Source: an uncultured Alphaproteobacteria bacterium
GTDB lineage: Bacteria; Pseudomonadota; Alphaproteobacteria; Methylaequorales; Methylaequoraceae
DNA: 38,212 nt
Assembly: GCA_902537615.1 (NCBI GenBank)
Contig: CACBBU010000010.1
Coordinates: 1 to 38,212, forward strand
Reading direction: 5' to 3'
Shown: piece by piece, positions 16,076 to 25,209 of the stretch
Layout: each line of letters begins with the position of its first letter
Numbering within the stretch: the first letter of the stretch is position 1
The notes under the pieces: generated by a model
Databases searched by the model: none
What the model saw: the letters and a program-made list of their open reading frames with translations, nothing else
Told to the model about the DNA's origin: nothing
Position numbers and translations under genes: made by a program

Positions 16076-17413
16076 ATGAAAGTACTTTCTAATGTTATAG
16101 ATTATACTGTAACTCAGCTTAATAAATCTATTAAAAATATAATTGAATCTAGCTTTTCGGCATTGAGAGTTGTTGGTGAGGTATCTCAAGTAAAAAAACA
16201 CTCTTCAGGACATGTTTATTTTACTTTAAAGGATAAAGAAAGCTCATTATCAGCAATATGCTGGAGGTCTAACGTAAATAGACTTAAGGCGAAAATTGAA
16301 GAAGGTGCTTCAGTTATAATTATTGGGAGAATAACGACATATTCACCTCAGTCAAAATATCAGTTAATAGTAGAACAAATTGAGTATCAAGGAGAGGGGC
16401 ACCTACTAAAAATGTTAGAGGATAGAAAAAAAATGCTTTCAGAGGAAGGTCTTTTTGATGAAGACAAGAAAAAAAAAATCCCTCCTTTTCCTTCATCCAT
16501 AGGCGTTATTACATCTGAATCCGGTGCAGTATTTAGTGATATTATTCATAGAATTAGAGATAGGTTTCCGCTAGAAATCACTCTATATCCAGTAAAGGTA
16601 CAAGGTGAATCATCTGCAATTGAGATTTGTAGTGCGTTAGATTATTTTAACAGTTACAAAAAAAATAATTTTAAAGAACCGGATGTCATCATTATAGCAA
16701 GAGGAGGAGGAAGTTTAGAGGACTTGATGCCATTTAACGAAGAAAAGTTGGTGAGAAAAATTTTTAGTTCTTCTATTCCAGTTGTTTCAGCAGTAGGTCA
16801 TGAAACTGATATTACGCTTTGTGACTTTGTTTCTGATATTAGAGCACCGACACCAACAGCAGCTGCAGAAATTATTGTTCCCGAGAGAAAAGAAATTTTA
16901 GATAGATTTGATCAAAAAATTCTGTATCTAAAGAAAATAATGAGTTCTTTTATAGAAAAAAAGAAAAATCAAATCTCAATTTTAAGAAATAGACTTCCTG
17001 ATCCTAAAACTAGAGTCAATTTCTACTTTCAAAGTTTAGATTTTTTTGAGCAAAAACTAATTACTGAGGTAAAAAATACAGTTTCAGAAAAAAAAATTTC
17101 ATTTATTGAGAATTCAGGAAAACTAAATTTAGAAATTTTTTTTCATAATTTTAAGGTTTTAAAAGAAAAAATAAGCCTTTTAACTAATACTTTATCTAAA
17201 CGAGTTGTTAATTTATTAAATACAAAAAAGCAGTATTTAAATTCTTCAATTAAGCACTTAGATATTTTATCACACAAGGAGACCTTAAGAAGAGGATTTG
17301 CTGTTGTAAAAAATAAAAATATTATTGTGAAAAGTACAACACAAGTTGCCGTGGGAGACGATTTATCGGTAGAATTTTTCAAAAACGAAATGAAGGTAAA
17401 AAAAATTAAATGA
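16076..17413 (+). CDS. xseA: Exodeoxyribonuclease VII large subunit
   Basis: 445-residue large subunit of the bidirectional single-strand exonuclease acting in repair. It has the N-terminal OB fold (VVGEVSQVKKHSSGHVYFTLKDKESSLSAICW, ~32-63), then the catalytic domain with GVITSESGAVFSDIIHRIRDRFPL, IIARGGGSLEDLMPFNEEKLVRKI and SAVGHETDITLCDFVSDIRAPTPTAAAE. A long coiled-coil region (~270-390) and the C-terminal RGFAVVKN segment complete it. The small subunit xseB is not in this window. The stop overlaps the start of the M23 peptidase gene by 4 bp (ATGA). Confidence 0.96.
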   Translation: MKVLSNVIDYTVTQLNKSIKNIIESSFSALRVVGEVSQVKKHSSGHVYFTLKDKESSLSAICWRSNVNRLKAKIEEGASVIIIGRITTYSPQSKYQLIVEQIEYQGEGHLLKMLEDRKKMLSEEGLFDEDKKKKIPPFPSSIGVITSESGAVFSDIIHRIRDRFPLEITLYPVKVQGESSAIEICSALDYFNSYKKNNFKEPDVIIIARGGGSLEDLMPFNEEKLVRKIFSSSIPVVSAVGHETDITLCDFVSDIRAPTPTAAAEIIVPERKEILDRFDQKILYLKKIMSSFIEKKKNQISILRNRLPDPKTRVNFYFQSLDFFEQKLITEVKNTVSEKKISFIENSGKLNLEIFFHNFKVLKEKISLLTNTLSKRVVNLLNTKKQYLNSSIKHLDILSHKETLRRGFAVVKNKNIIVKSTTQVAVGDDLSVEFFKNEMKVKKIK

Positions 17414-18213
17414 AAATATCTGCTTTTTTTATTTTCTTTTTTTGTATTCATTCAACATCTCTACAATCAAAAGATTTCCCAAAAATTTTTGGTTGTTTTT
17501 GTGAAGGTGGAATTATTTTAGGAAAAATAAAGAAAGGTGACACTATTAAAATTGGGGAAAAAAAGCTTGATATTTTTGATAATGGAGAATTCGTTTTTGC
17601 TTTCGGAAGAAAGCATAAGAGTCAGATTAACATAAGTTACAATGGCGTAAATAAAACCTTTGCTGTTGAGAAAAAAAAATACAAGATAGAAAGAATAAGT
17701 GGTTTACCAAGAGGAAAAGTTGAACCCAATAAAGAGGATTTAGCAAAAATTAAGGTGGACCAAAAAAAAATTTTTAACTCAAAATCAATTGGAGAGTTTG
17801 AAAAAATCTTTGATGAAAAATTTATAATGCCAGTTGAAGGAAGGTTAACAGGTTTTTTTGGAAGTCAAAGAATTTTGAATGAAAAACCAAGGCGTCCACA
17901 TTATGGAATTGATATTGCTCAAAAAAAAGGTTCGCCAATAATTGCGCCATCATCTGGAAAAGTAAAGCTTATTGCTAAAAATATGTTTTTTACGGGAAAT
18001 ACTTTAATTTTAGACCACGGTCTTGGCTTGATTTCTATTTTTGCACATATGGATGAGATCTTTGTTAGTGAAGGACAATATGTTGAAATAAGACAAAAAA
18101 TAGGTTCTGTAGGTATGACAGGAAGAGCTACCGGTCCTCATCTTCACTGGGGAATTTATCTTGAAAACACTCCTGTAGACCCTTTAACAATTTTAAATTC
18201 ATCATTTTTTTAA
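17410..18213 (+). CDS. Secreted M23 (LytM-type) peptidoglycan metalloendopeptidase
   Basis: 267 aa with an N-terminal signal peptide (about 1-20). The N-terminal half (20-130) is a beta-rich region that in many proteobacterial relatives binds wall or regulates access. The C-terminal M23 domain has the zinc ligands HYGID (H164, D168) and HLHWG (H244, H246), separated by the usual LDHGLGLISIFAHMDEI segment containing the additional active-site His. All catalytic residues are present, so it is expected to cleave peptide cross-links rather than act as a degenerate EnvC/NlpD-type activator. It is coupled to xseA and its last 12 bp overlap lpxK on the other strand. Confidence 0.88.
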   Translation: MKISAFFIFFFCIHSTSLQSKDFPKIFGCFCEGGIILGKIKKGDTIKIGEKKLDIFDNGEFVFAFGRKHKSQINISYNGVNKTFAVEKKKYKIERISGLPRGKVEPNKEDLAKIKVDQKKIFNSKSIGEFEKIFDEKFIMPVEGRLTGFFGSQRILNEKPRRPHYGIDIAQKKGSPIIAPSSGKVKLIAKNMFFTGNTLILDHGLGLISIFAHMDEIFVSEGQYVEIRQKIGSVGMTGRATGPHLHWGIYLENTPVDPLTILNSSFF

Positions 18214-19167
18214 TTTGTGCAAAAGAAATTGTCTGAGTTTCTCTGAGTCATTAATCCTTAAGTTTAAGTCAGCCACACATAATTTTTTTTTAAATTGATT
18301 AGGAACTTTTACAAAATCTTTTCTGGTGCACACGATTGAAAGTTTTTTTTTTTCTGATTTTTCAACTATATTTTTTATTTCATCAATTGAAAATTTATGA
18401 TGATCAGGAAAAGATATAAACTCATCAACTTTAATTTTATGATCAATTAGACTTTCATAAAAATTTTGATTATTTCCAAGTGCACTAAAGGCAATTACTT
18501 TTTTCTTTATATTTTTACTAAAACTTAATTCTCTAAAACCTGTATAAATTTTTTTATGTAAAATAAATTTATAATTTTTTTTGTTAAAATTTTTGTCTAA
18601 AATTATTACAGCATCGCATAATTTAAGTGCATCATTAGTTGGTTGTCTAAGAGGTCCTGAAGGAAAAAGAAATGTATTTTTTATTCCATAAGAAGAATCA
18701 ATAACTAATAATGAAATTTTTTTTCTAATATTGATACTTTGAAGACCATCATCTAGAAGAATTAGATCAGCACCATTCTTTACACAGAACTCTGCACCTT
18801 CAATTTTATTTTTTGATACACATGTCAACCCAAAATTTGCGTGAACAAGACTTTCATCTCCAACATTGTGATAATGCATCGTTGTTTTTACAACTAAAGG
18901 TCCTCGTTCTTTTCCTAAATATCCTCTGGAAAGAACAAAAATTTTTGAAAAATCATTAGACAATAATTGTCTAATTTTTATAACAAGTGGAGTCTTACCT
19001 GCTCCACCCATTACTAAGTTACCAATACATAGAACTGGTTTTCCAACTTCCACCTCTTTTTTTAATACTCTATAGATTAGATATCCAAGGTAATAAAATA
19101 AAGACAAAGGTAGAAGTAAAAAACTAATTATGCTTTTTTCTTTCCAAAATAGGGGAGCTTTTAACAT
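18202..19167 (-). CDS. lpxK: Tetraacyldisaccharide 4'-kinase
   Basis: Phosphorylates the 4' position of the lipid A disaccharide at the inner membrane; 321 aa. The N-terminal hydrophobic hairpin (about 14-32) is the membrane anchor. The unusual Walker A GNLVMGGAGKTP is at 49-60, and the Walker B/DDGLQ motif appears in LILLDDGLQSINI. FPSGPLRQP (about 168-176) is another conserved LpxK segment. It is followed by waaA ten bases upstream on the same strand, forming the lipid A / inner core block. Confidence 0.95.
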   Translation of the reverse strand: MLKAPLFWKEKSIISFLLLPLSLFYYLGYLIYRVLKKEVEVGKPVLCIGNLVMGGAGKTPLVIKIRQLLSNDFSKIFVLSRGYLGKERGPLVVKTTMHYHNVGDESLVHANFGLTCVSKNKIEGAEFCVKNGADLILLDDGLQSINIRKKISLLVIDSSYGIKNTFLFPSGPLRQPTNDALKLCDAVIILDKNFNKKNYKFILHKKIYTGFRELSFSKNIKKKVIAFSALGNNQNFYESLIDHKIKVDEFISFPDHHKFSIDEIKNIVEKSEKKKLSIVCTRKDFVKVPNQFKKKLCVADLNLRINDSEKLRQFLLHKLKK

Positions 19168-19177
19168 TTTTTTAAAT

Positions 19178-20419
19178 TTAAAAACCTTTTAATATCTTTT
19201 TAACTTTAAGGGCTTCTTCCATACATAGATTTTTAAAATTATTTATCGTTTGCTTTTTCAGTTTTTTATTATTTAAAGTAATACTGATTTTTTTTGCTAA
19301 GTCTCTATGGTTATTAACTTCAAATCCAGCTTTTTTTTTTAAAATTAATTCCTTTATTTGATTAAAATTAAACATTTCAGGTCCAAAAAATAATACGCAA
19401 TTATAATTAGATATTTCAATTGGATTATGTCCACCGATTTTCTTAAAAGATCCACCAACTACTGCAACATGCGAAAGTTTGAAAAACAGATTTAATTCAC
19501 CATAAGTATCTGCCACATAAAAATTTTTTTTGTAAATATTATTTTTATCTCTAGACCTCAATGCGAAATTAATGTTGTTATTTTTTAAATTAAACATTAT
19601 TTTTCTTTTCTTATTTACATGCCGTGGAATAATTATAAAAAATAAATTTGAAAATTCTTGCTTCAAATAATTATAACAGTCTATCAATACAAGCTCCTCT
19701 TCTTCATGACTACTAAATAATGTAACAACTATTTTTTTTGAAAGAATTTTTTTTAGTGAAAGATATTCATTTCTATCAATTTCATGAGAATTATTCATAA
19801 ATTTTAAATTTGATATCAGTTTTACTCGTGAAACACCTAGGCACTCAAAACGATTTTTAGACTCTTGATTTTGCACAAAACAAAAATTAATGTTAGAAAA
19901 AACTTTTTTTGAAAAAAAAGAAATTTTTTTCCAAAAAAAGTATGATTTTTTTGAAATTCTTCCATTTAATATTGAAAAATTAATATTATTATTTTTTAGC
20001 TCTGAAATTATATTTGGCCAAATTTCTGATTCCATGAAAATAGTTAGGTCTGGTTTCCAAAGTTTTATAAAGCGTTTAACTATAAAGCTTATATCAAGAG
20101 GAGTGAACGTGATAATAAAATTATTTTTTAGATCAGATATTAATTTGAATGCTGTGAGGGTTGAGGTAGTAAAAAGTATTGTAGTGTTAGGATTATTTTT
20201 AAGTATTTCTCTAGCTATAGAAATACCTGACTTTGCTTCCCCAATACTTACACCATTAATCCATACTAATCTTCCCTTAGGTCTTTTGATTTTACCTACA
20301 CCAAATTTTTTTAATAAGCTATGTCTATTTTCTTTAGAAAAAAAAAACCTTAATACAAAATAAAAAAAAATGAGGGGTGAAAGAAAGTTTGATGTATATT
20401 TATAAAATTTAATAATCAT
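19178..20419 (-). CDS. waaA: 3-deoxy-D-manno-octulosonic acid (Kdo) transferase
   Basis: GT30 glycosyltransferase that adds Kdo to lipid IVA; 413 aa. One N-terminal membrane-associated helix is followed by LVWINGVSIGEAKSG (51-65) with the essential glutamate at E61. Further family marks are TTTSTLTAFK, PDLTIFMESEIWPNII and GGSFKKIGGHNPIE (C-terminal CMP-Kdo domain). In most homologues the first motif reads H-[AS]-[VA]-S-[VI]-GE; here the His position is Asn (N55). Its start overlaps the end of the acyltransferase gene by 4 bp (ATGA). Confidence 0.94.
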   Translation of the reverse strand: MIIKFYKYTSNFLSPLIFFYFVLRFFFSKENRHSLLKKFGVGKIKRPKGRLVWINGVSIGEAKSGISIAREILKNNPNTTILFTTSTLTAFKLISDLKNNFIITFTPLDISFIVKRFIKLWKPDLTIFMESEIWPNIISELKNNNINFSILNGRISKKSYFFWKKISFFSKKVFSNINFCFVQNQESKNRFECLGVSRVKLISNLKFMNNSHEIDRNEYLSLKKILSKKIVVTLFSSHEEEELVLIDCYNYLKQEFSNLFFIIIPRHVNKKRKIMFNLKNNNINFALRSRDKNNIYKKNFYVADTYGELNLFFKLSHVAVVGGSFKKIGGHNPIEISNYNCVLFFGPEMFNFNQIKELILKKKAGFEVNNHRDLAKKISITLNNKKLKKQTINNFKNLCMEEALKVKKILKGF

Positions 20420-21072
20420 TTTGATAAATTTTTTGAAAGCATGGTTACTCTATCAAGTTCATTTTGGACAATTGAAATATTTTGATTTAGTGATTTTTTC
20501 TTATCGTAAGTGATTGGTTTACCCCAAATTGCTACAAACTTATTAAAAGGATAGACAAACATAAATTTGTCCCAAGAGCTAAGTTGTTTAAAAAATTTTG
20601 CTGAGTAGCATAGAGGAAAAATAACAGAGTTGGTTTTTTTTTGCATTGAAATTAAACCTTCTTTTATTTTTTGATTTGGACCTCTTGGTCCGTCAGGTGT
20701 GATCCCCACGATATTTTTTTTATTCAGCTCATTAATAATTTGTTTTGCTGAAGATATTTTATTTTTCCTAGATGATCCTTCAATGGTATCAATTCCGAGA
20801 TGAGAAACAGCACATGAAATAATTCTTCCATCTCGATGACTTGATATTAGCATTTTGAAATTATTTTTATATTCCCAGCAAAAAGGCGCCATTAACAATC
20901 TATTATGCCAAAAAATAACAATTATTTTTGAATTTTTTTTTATGTGATTTTCTAGTTCTTTATTGTTCCTTACATACCATAAGGAAGTATGGAAGCAAAT
21001 TTTTATGTATAAAGAAATCAAAAAACCGATAATATTCTGAACATATTCATTTTGCAAAAATTTTTTTATCAT
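20416..21072 (-). CDS. DUF374 lysophospholipid acyltransferase family protein
   Basis: 218-residue LPLAT-superfamily protein with an N-terminal hydrophobic helix (about 11-27). Diagnostic DUF374 motifs: FWHNR (54-58), ISSHRDGR (76-83), GIDTIEGSSRK, and TPDGPRGP (125-132), the glycerolipid-binding stretch. In Alphaproteobacteria this gene habitually accompanies waaA and lpxK, which suggests an acyl transfer step in lipid A or outer-membrane lipid assembly. The true substrate is not established for this family as far as I know. It sits 2 bp downstream of the msbA-like gene. Confidence 0.85.
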   Translation of the reverse strand: MIKKFLQNEYVQNIIGFLISLYIKICFHTSLWYVRNNKELENHIKKNSKIIVIFWHNRLLMAPFCWEYKNNFKMLISSHRDGRIISCAVSHLGIDTIEGSSRKNKISSAKQIINELNKKNIVGITPDGPRGPNQKIKEGLISMQKKTNSVIFPLCYSAKFFKQLSSWDKFMFVYPFNKFVAIWGKPITYDKKKSLNQNISIVQNELDRVTMLSKNLSK

Positions 21073-21074
21073 TT

Positions 21075-22832
21075 TTATTCCTTAAATTGAAGTTCATACA
21101 AATTTTTATATATTTTTGAATTTTTTAAAAGAAAATTATGTTTACCAACTGCTTCAACTTTACCTCTATGAAGTAGGATAATTTTGTCAGCATCTAGAAT
21201 TGTTGAAAGTCTGTGAGCTATTACTAATGAGGTTTTATTTTTCATAAGTTTTGAAAGTGAAATTTGAATTTTCTTCTCTGACTTAGAATCTAATGATGAT
21301 GTTGCCTCGTCTAACAATAGAAAAGGTGAATTTTTTAAAAAAGCGCGTGCGATTGCAATTCTTTGTTTTTGGCCACCAGATAATCTAACACCCTTTTCAC
21401 CAACATATTCATTAAATTTATTAGGTAAATCATCAATAAATTCAATACAGTTAGCTTTCTCGCAAGCAGTTTTAATTTCTTGGAAATTCGCATTTTGCTT
21501 ACCATAGGAAATATTTGTTTTAATTGTCTCATCAAATAGAATGACATCTTGACTTACAATAGAAAAATGGTCTCTCAAAAATTTGAAACTTAAATCTCTT
21601 ATATCAACTTTATCAAGAAGAATATTACCCTTTTCAACATCAAAGAATCTAGGTATTAAATTTAACAAACTTGTTTTACCAGCTCCAGAGTGCCCAACAA
21701 GTGCAACTTTCTGACCTTTAACAATTTCAATATTTATATTTTTTAAAATAAGATTCGGTGAATTTTCGTATTTAAAATGTACGTTATTGATCTTCAAATC
21801 ATAAGGGTTACTGACTTTGAGTATATAATCTTTGTTTGGATTTCTTTCAATTACTGAGGGTTTTTGATCTATAATTTCAAAAATTCTTTCAGCAGATGCC
21901 ATTGATATTTGTAGTGTAGCATTCAATGTTGCAAGAGACTTTAATGGCTGGTAGGCCATTAGAAGTGCGGTTAAGAATGAAAAAAAAGTTCCTGGTGTAG
22001 TTTCACCATTAATTACCTGAGTTCCACCCACAAAAACAATTAATGCAACGGCCAACCCTCCAAGAGTTTCCATAAGTGGTCTTGAAATAGAATTTACCTT
22101 TGTTGATTTTAAAGTTAGGGAAAACAAATTTTCAATTTCTTTTTCAATTTTACTGGCTTCAACTTTTTCAGCATTAAAGGATTTTATTGTTTTAATACCT
22201 TGAAATGATTCCGTAAGTTTTTTTGTTAGAAGGCCAAAGCCAACCTGAGTATTTTTAGATATTTTTCTTAATCTTTTTCCTATCCTGGAAATAGGGTAAA
22301 TTGCAAGAGGAAATATTAACAATGTAATAGTTGCTAATTTTAGATCATGGTGAAACATAACCCCTAGAAGAAAAATAAATGTTAGAGAATCTTTAACAAT
22401 ATTGATTATTACGTTATGAACTCCTCGTGAGAGCGCACCAACATCAGCTAAAAATCTTGACACAAGAGTACCTGAGTTTGTTGCATTAAAGTAAGATAGG
22501 TCACATTTAAGTAATGTTGCTAGCATATGCCGTTGAAGGTCAGCAACTATTTTATATCCTACAAAACTCATAAGAATTGATTGAAAATATGACGCAGCAC
22601 CTTTTAAAAATGCTATTAAAAGGATTACAACGGGAATAACTATAATGAAATCTCTATTTTTGTTAATAAATATGTCGTCAAGAACTGGTTGCATCAACCA
22701 AGCATTGGTTGCTGTTGCTGCAGCCACCAAAACCATGCAAATTATTGATACAAAAATTTTTATATAATGTTTTTTTACGTAAACACTAAAAAGTCTATTA
22801 AGGATCTCTTTTGTGGTAATTTGTGCATTCAT
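21075..22832 (-). CDS. msbA: ABC exporter, MsbA-type lipid A flippase
   Basis: 585-residue half-transporter with six predicted membrane helices (1-310) fused to a nucleotide-binding domain. Walker A GHSGAGKT is at 380-387, signature LSGGQ at 484-488 and Walker B LLLDEA at 505-510, with an H-loop in VIAHRLST. Homodimeric exporters of this class move lipid A-core or other amphiphiles across the inner membrane. Position between the lipid A genes and co-orientation support MsbA, though sequence alone does not separate it from other multidrug-type exporters. The ATG overlaps the cysQ stop by 1 bp (TAATG-type). Confidence 0.85.
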   Translation of the reverse strand: MNAQITTKEILNRLFSVYVKKHYIKIFVSIICMVLVAAATATNAWLMQPVLDDIFINKNRDFIIVIPVVILLIAFLKGAASYFQSILMSFVGYKIVADLQRHMLATLLKCDLSYFNATNSGTLVSRFLADVGALSRGVHNVIINIVKDSLTFIFLLGVMFHHDLKLATITLLIFPLAIYPISRIGKRLRKISKNTQVGFGLLTKKLTESFQGIKTIKSFNAEKVEASKIEKEIENLFSLTLKSTKVNSISRPLMETLGGLAVALIVFVGGTQVINGETTPGTFFSFLTALLMAYQPLKSLATLNATLQISMASAERIFEIIDQKPSVIERNPNKDYILKVSNPYDLKINNVHFKYENSPNLILKNINIEIVKGQKVALVGHSGAGKTSLLNLIPRFFDVEKGNILLDKVDIRDLSFKFLRDHFSIVSQDVILFDETIKTNISYGKQNANFQEIKTACEKANCIEFIDDLPNKFNEYVGEKGVRLSGGQKQRIAIARAFLKNSPFLLLDEATSSLDSKSEKKIQISLSKLMKNKTSLVIAHRLSTILDADKIILLHRGKVEAVGKHNFLLKNSKIYKNLYELQFKE

Positions 22833-23620
22833 TATGAATAATTAAATTTTCTTTTAAGATCTGAAATAATGTTATTATTTGCGGCCATTACGGAATTAAT
22901 ATTTAGATTTTGAGTATTGTAAATAATTTTTTTCCCATTGGTTTCCATTATCTTTCCATTTGCCTCCCTTATTAGTAAATCAGCAGCAGCTAAATCCCAA
23001 TCATTTTTTTTTGTTAAACTAATGGCAATATCAATTTTTCCCTTAGCAACTAGAGCTATTTTGTAGGCTATGGATCCTATTTTTTTAACTTCTTTAAAAT
23101 TAAAGAAGTTATGAGATTTTAATATGTTTATTTCTGAATTACTTATAGCTAATGAACAAACATCAAAATTTCTTGCTGAATTAACTTTAATTCTTGTCTT
23201 ATTACAAAAAGCTCCTTTATCTTCTTCTGCATGAAAGAATTCTTTTGTTGTAGGGTTATATATAATTCCCATAATTGGTTTAAAATTATTTATTAATGCA
23301 AGTGATATTGTATACTCAGGTTTTCCTAATATATAGGACCTAGTTCCATCAATAGGATCTAGACACCAAAAAAAATCAGTTTCAAATCTTGAGTTGTCAT
23401 CTAATGATTCCTCAGACAACCAACCAAAGTTAGGAGTTTTTTTTTTAAAAAAATCTAATAAAAAATTATTAATTTCAATGTCGGCATTAGTTACTGGCTG
23501 ATTTTCTGACTTGTACTTAACTTTTATTTTTTTTTGTAAACTTAACGCTATTTTCCCTGCTTCAATGACTGCAAATTTGCAATTTTTTTTTAATTCGTCG
23601 GAAACTATTGTTTTTTTCAA
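22832..23620 (-). CDS. cysQ: 3'(2'),5'-bisphosphate nucleotidase / inositol monophosphatase family
   Basis: 262-residue Mg2+-dependent phosphatase of the FIG superfamily. Metal-site residues: E70 in GWLSEES, the DPIDGT box with D88 and D91, and WDLAAADLLIREANG near 208. CysQ removes the 3' phosphate from PAP, and this gene's place next to pmbA and the waaA/lpxK group matches the alphaproteobacterial cysQ locus. Inositol-1-phosphatase activity (SuhB-type) is the alternative. The start is a TTG immediately following the pmbA stop codon; no ATG lies nearby in frame. Confidence 0.82.
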   Translation of the reverse strand: MKKTIVSDELKKNCKFAVIEAGKIALSLQKKIKVKYKSENQPVTNADIEINNFLLDFFKKKTPNFGWLSEESLDDNSRFETDFFWCLDPIDGTRSYILGKPEYTISLALINNFKPIMGIIYNPTTKEFFHAEEDKGAFCNKTRIKVNSARNFDVCSLAISNSEINILKSHNFFNFKEVKKIGSIAYKIALVAKGKIDIAISLTKKNDWDLAAADLLIREANGKIMETNGKKIIYNTQNLNINSVMAANNNIISDLKRKFNYS

Positions 23621-24961
23621 TTAAATTCCACCAACTGTGAGGTTTTGAATAAGCAACGATGGTGAATTTATGCCAAAATTAAATTCAAGATCGTTTGCAG
23701 GAATAAGTGATTCAAAAATATTTTTGAGGTTGCCTGCAATCGTTATTTCAGACACAGGATAAGTAATTTTTCCATTTTCAATCCAAAACCCTGACGCTCC
23801 TCTACTGTAATCACCATTAGACAAGTTGACAGAACTTCCCATTAATTCAGTAATAAGTAACCCTTTCTTCAATGATGATATCATATCTTTTTTTTTTTGC
23901 TGTCCGTTGTTTAGATATAGATTCGTGTAAGATGCTGACGGAACTGAAGCTATATATCTCGTTCCATGACCAGAGGGTTCCTCTTTAATCTGTCTAGCTG
24001 TACTTAGACAATTAAAGAAAAATTTTAAAACACCATTCTCAATTAATTTTTTTTCTTCAGTCTTTATGCCCTCTCCATCAATAACCCTGGATCTTAATTT
24101 TCTTTTCATCAAAGGATCGTCAATAATATTAATATTTTCATTAAAAATTTTTTTATTTTTTTTTTTTTTTAGAAAAGTTGTACCTTTAATAATTGACGAT
24201 GCATTACATGCACTAAATAGGTTACTTAAAAGACTTGAAGCAACTTTAGAGTCATAAATAACATCACATTTACATGTTTTAATTTTTTTTGAACCAATTT
24301 TTTTTAAGGCATCTAATGCAACCTTTTTTCCAATTTTATTAAAGTCTCCTAAATCATTAAAAAATACTTTTGATTTGTAATCGTAAGCTCTCTCCATATT
24401 GCTTTTATTTCCTGCAAGCACGGCTAAAATATAATCACTATGAGTTTTTGTAATTTCTGATTCTAATCCGTTGGAAGCCATTAAAATATAGTTACTCTTA
24501 GTGTATGAAAGTTCTGCACCTTCAGAATTTATTATTTTTTTATTATTTAATGCACTTTGCTCCAAAAGTAACACCTTGTCGTTAATTTCTTTTTTATCAG
24601 GTTCATACGTATCAAATAGTTCGAGACTTTCTAAGTCCTTTTTATTCGGTATTGAAACTTGTTTGGTATTTGCTAATCCACAGAACTCGTCTCTCGGCAC
24701 TACTTTTACCATTTCAATAACTTTCTCAATGAGGTTGTTTATGTTACTGTATTCAATGTTTGTTGATGATATAATGGACTGCCTTTTTTTAATTATAGCT
24801 CTTATGCCAATTTCATTTGTAACTGATTCTTCTGTTTTTTCTATTTCTCCAAGCCTGCAAGATGAACTTTTATTTTTAGAACATGAAAAAACAACATCAG
24901 CTTCCTCAACACCCTTTTTTTTTAATTTTTTTAAAATATCTTGTAGAAAATTTTTATCCAT
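23621..24961 (-). CDS. pmbA: PmbA/TldE metalloprotease subunit
   Basis: 446-residue PmbA (TldE) protein, which with TldD forms the heterodimeric protease that matures microcin-type peptides and degrades unfolded peptides. The HExxxH motif of TldD is absent, as expected. Family marks are the N-terminal ADVVFSCSKNKSSSCRLGEIEKTEESV, the TRYIASVPSASYTNLYL segment and the C-terminal SRGASGFWIENGKITYPVSEITIAGNL. An in-frame run of 15 A (coding strand; 24156-24170 as T on +) encodes a Lys-rich turn. The partner tldD lies 3.5 kb away on the same strand. Confidence 0.93.
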   Translation of the reverse strand: MDKNFLQDILKKLKKKGVEEADVVFSCSKNKSSSCRLGEIEKTEESVTNEIGIRAIIKKRQSIISSTNIEYSNINNLIEKVIEMVKVVPRDEFCGLANTKQVSIPNKKDLESLELFDTYEPDKKEINDKVLLLEQSALNNKKIINSEGAELSYTKSNYILMASNGLESEITKTHSDYILAVLAGNKSNMERAYDYKSKVFFNDLGDFNKIGKKVALDALKKIGSKKIKTCKCDVIYDSKVASSLLSNLFSACNASSIIKGTTFLKKKKNKKIFNENINIIDDPLMKRKLRSRVIDGEGIKTEEKKLIENGVLKFFFNCLSTARQIKEEPSGHGTRYIASVPSASYTNLYLNNGQQKKKDMISSLKKGLLITELMGSSVNLSNGDYSRGASGFWIENGKITYPVSEITIAGNLKNIFESLIPANDLEFNFGINSPSLLIQNLTVGGI

Positions 24962-25023
24962 AAGTTAATAATTTATATTTGAATTTCTTAGAATTTCAAC
25001 TTAAACGAAAAGTATTTTATAAA

Positions 25024-25209
25024 ATGAGTTATTGGGTAGTTGGAGGAACATACAAAAATACAGATTTTGACGAGCTTGAAGTTGGTCAAAAGCTTCAAAA
25101 ACACGGTCCATTCAACTCATATGAGGCTGCAAAAGTTGAATGGAACAGACTTTCCTGGATTAATGTTGATAGTTGTAATACAAGGTTTATAATTCTTCCT
25201 CATAAATAA
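25024..25209 (+). CDS. DUF4170 small protein
   Basis: A 61-residue protein matching the alphaproteobacterial DUF4170 family: YWVVGGTYKNTDFDEL at the start, GPFNSYEAAKVEWNRLSW in the middle and a VDSCNTRFIIL end. I place the start at the ATG at 25024, which yields the family N-terminus MSYWVVGG; an upstream in-frame ATG at 24979 would add an unrelated 15-residue leader. Function is unknown. In many Alphaproteobacteria it lies in the same direction between cysQ and the DUF374/waaA genes; here it is on the opposite strand, divergent from pmbA, and overlaps ubiA tail-to-tail by 10 bp. Confidence 0.8.
   Translation: MSYWVVGGTYKNTDFDELEVGQKLQKHGPFNSYEAAKVEWNRLSWINVDSCNTRFIILPHK

Noticed and set aside
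19890-20363. 157-codon + strand open frame
   Set aside because: Antisense shadow of waaA, Phe/Ile/Leu-rich; waaA carries clear catalytic motifs over the same bases.
24501-24968. 155-codon + strand open frame
   Set aside because: Antisense to the conserved N-terminal region of pmbA, with a low-complexity Ser/Phe/Leu product.
24979-25023. Upstream extension of the DUF4170 gene
   Set aside because: The 15 added residues resemble no family member, and the ATG at 25024 gives the standard N-terminus; the extra stretch also occupies the divergent promoter region with pmbA.
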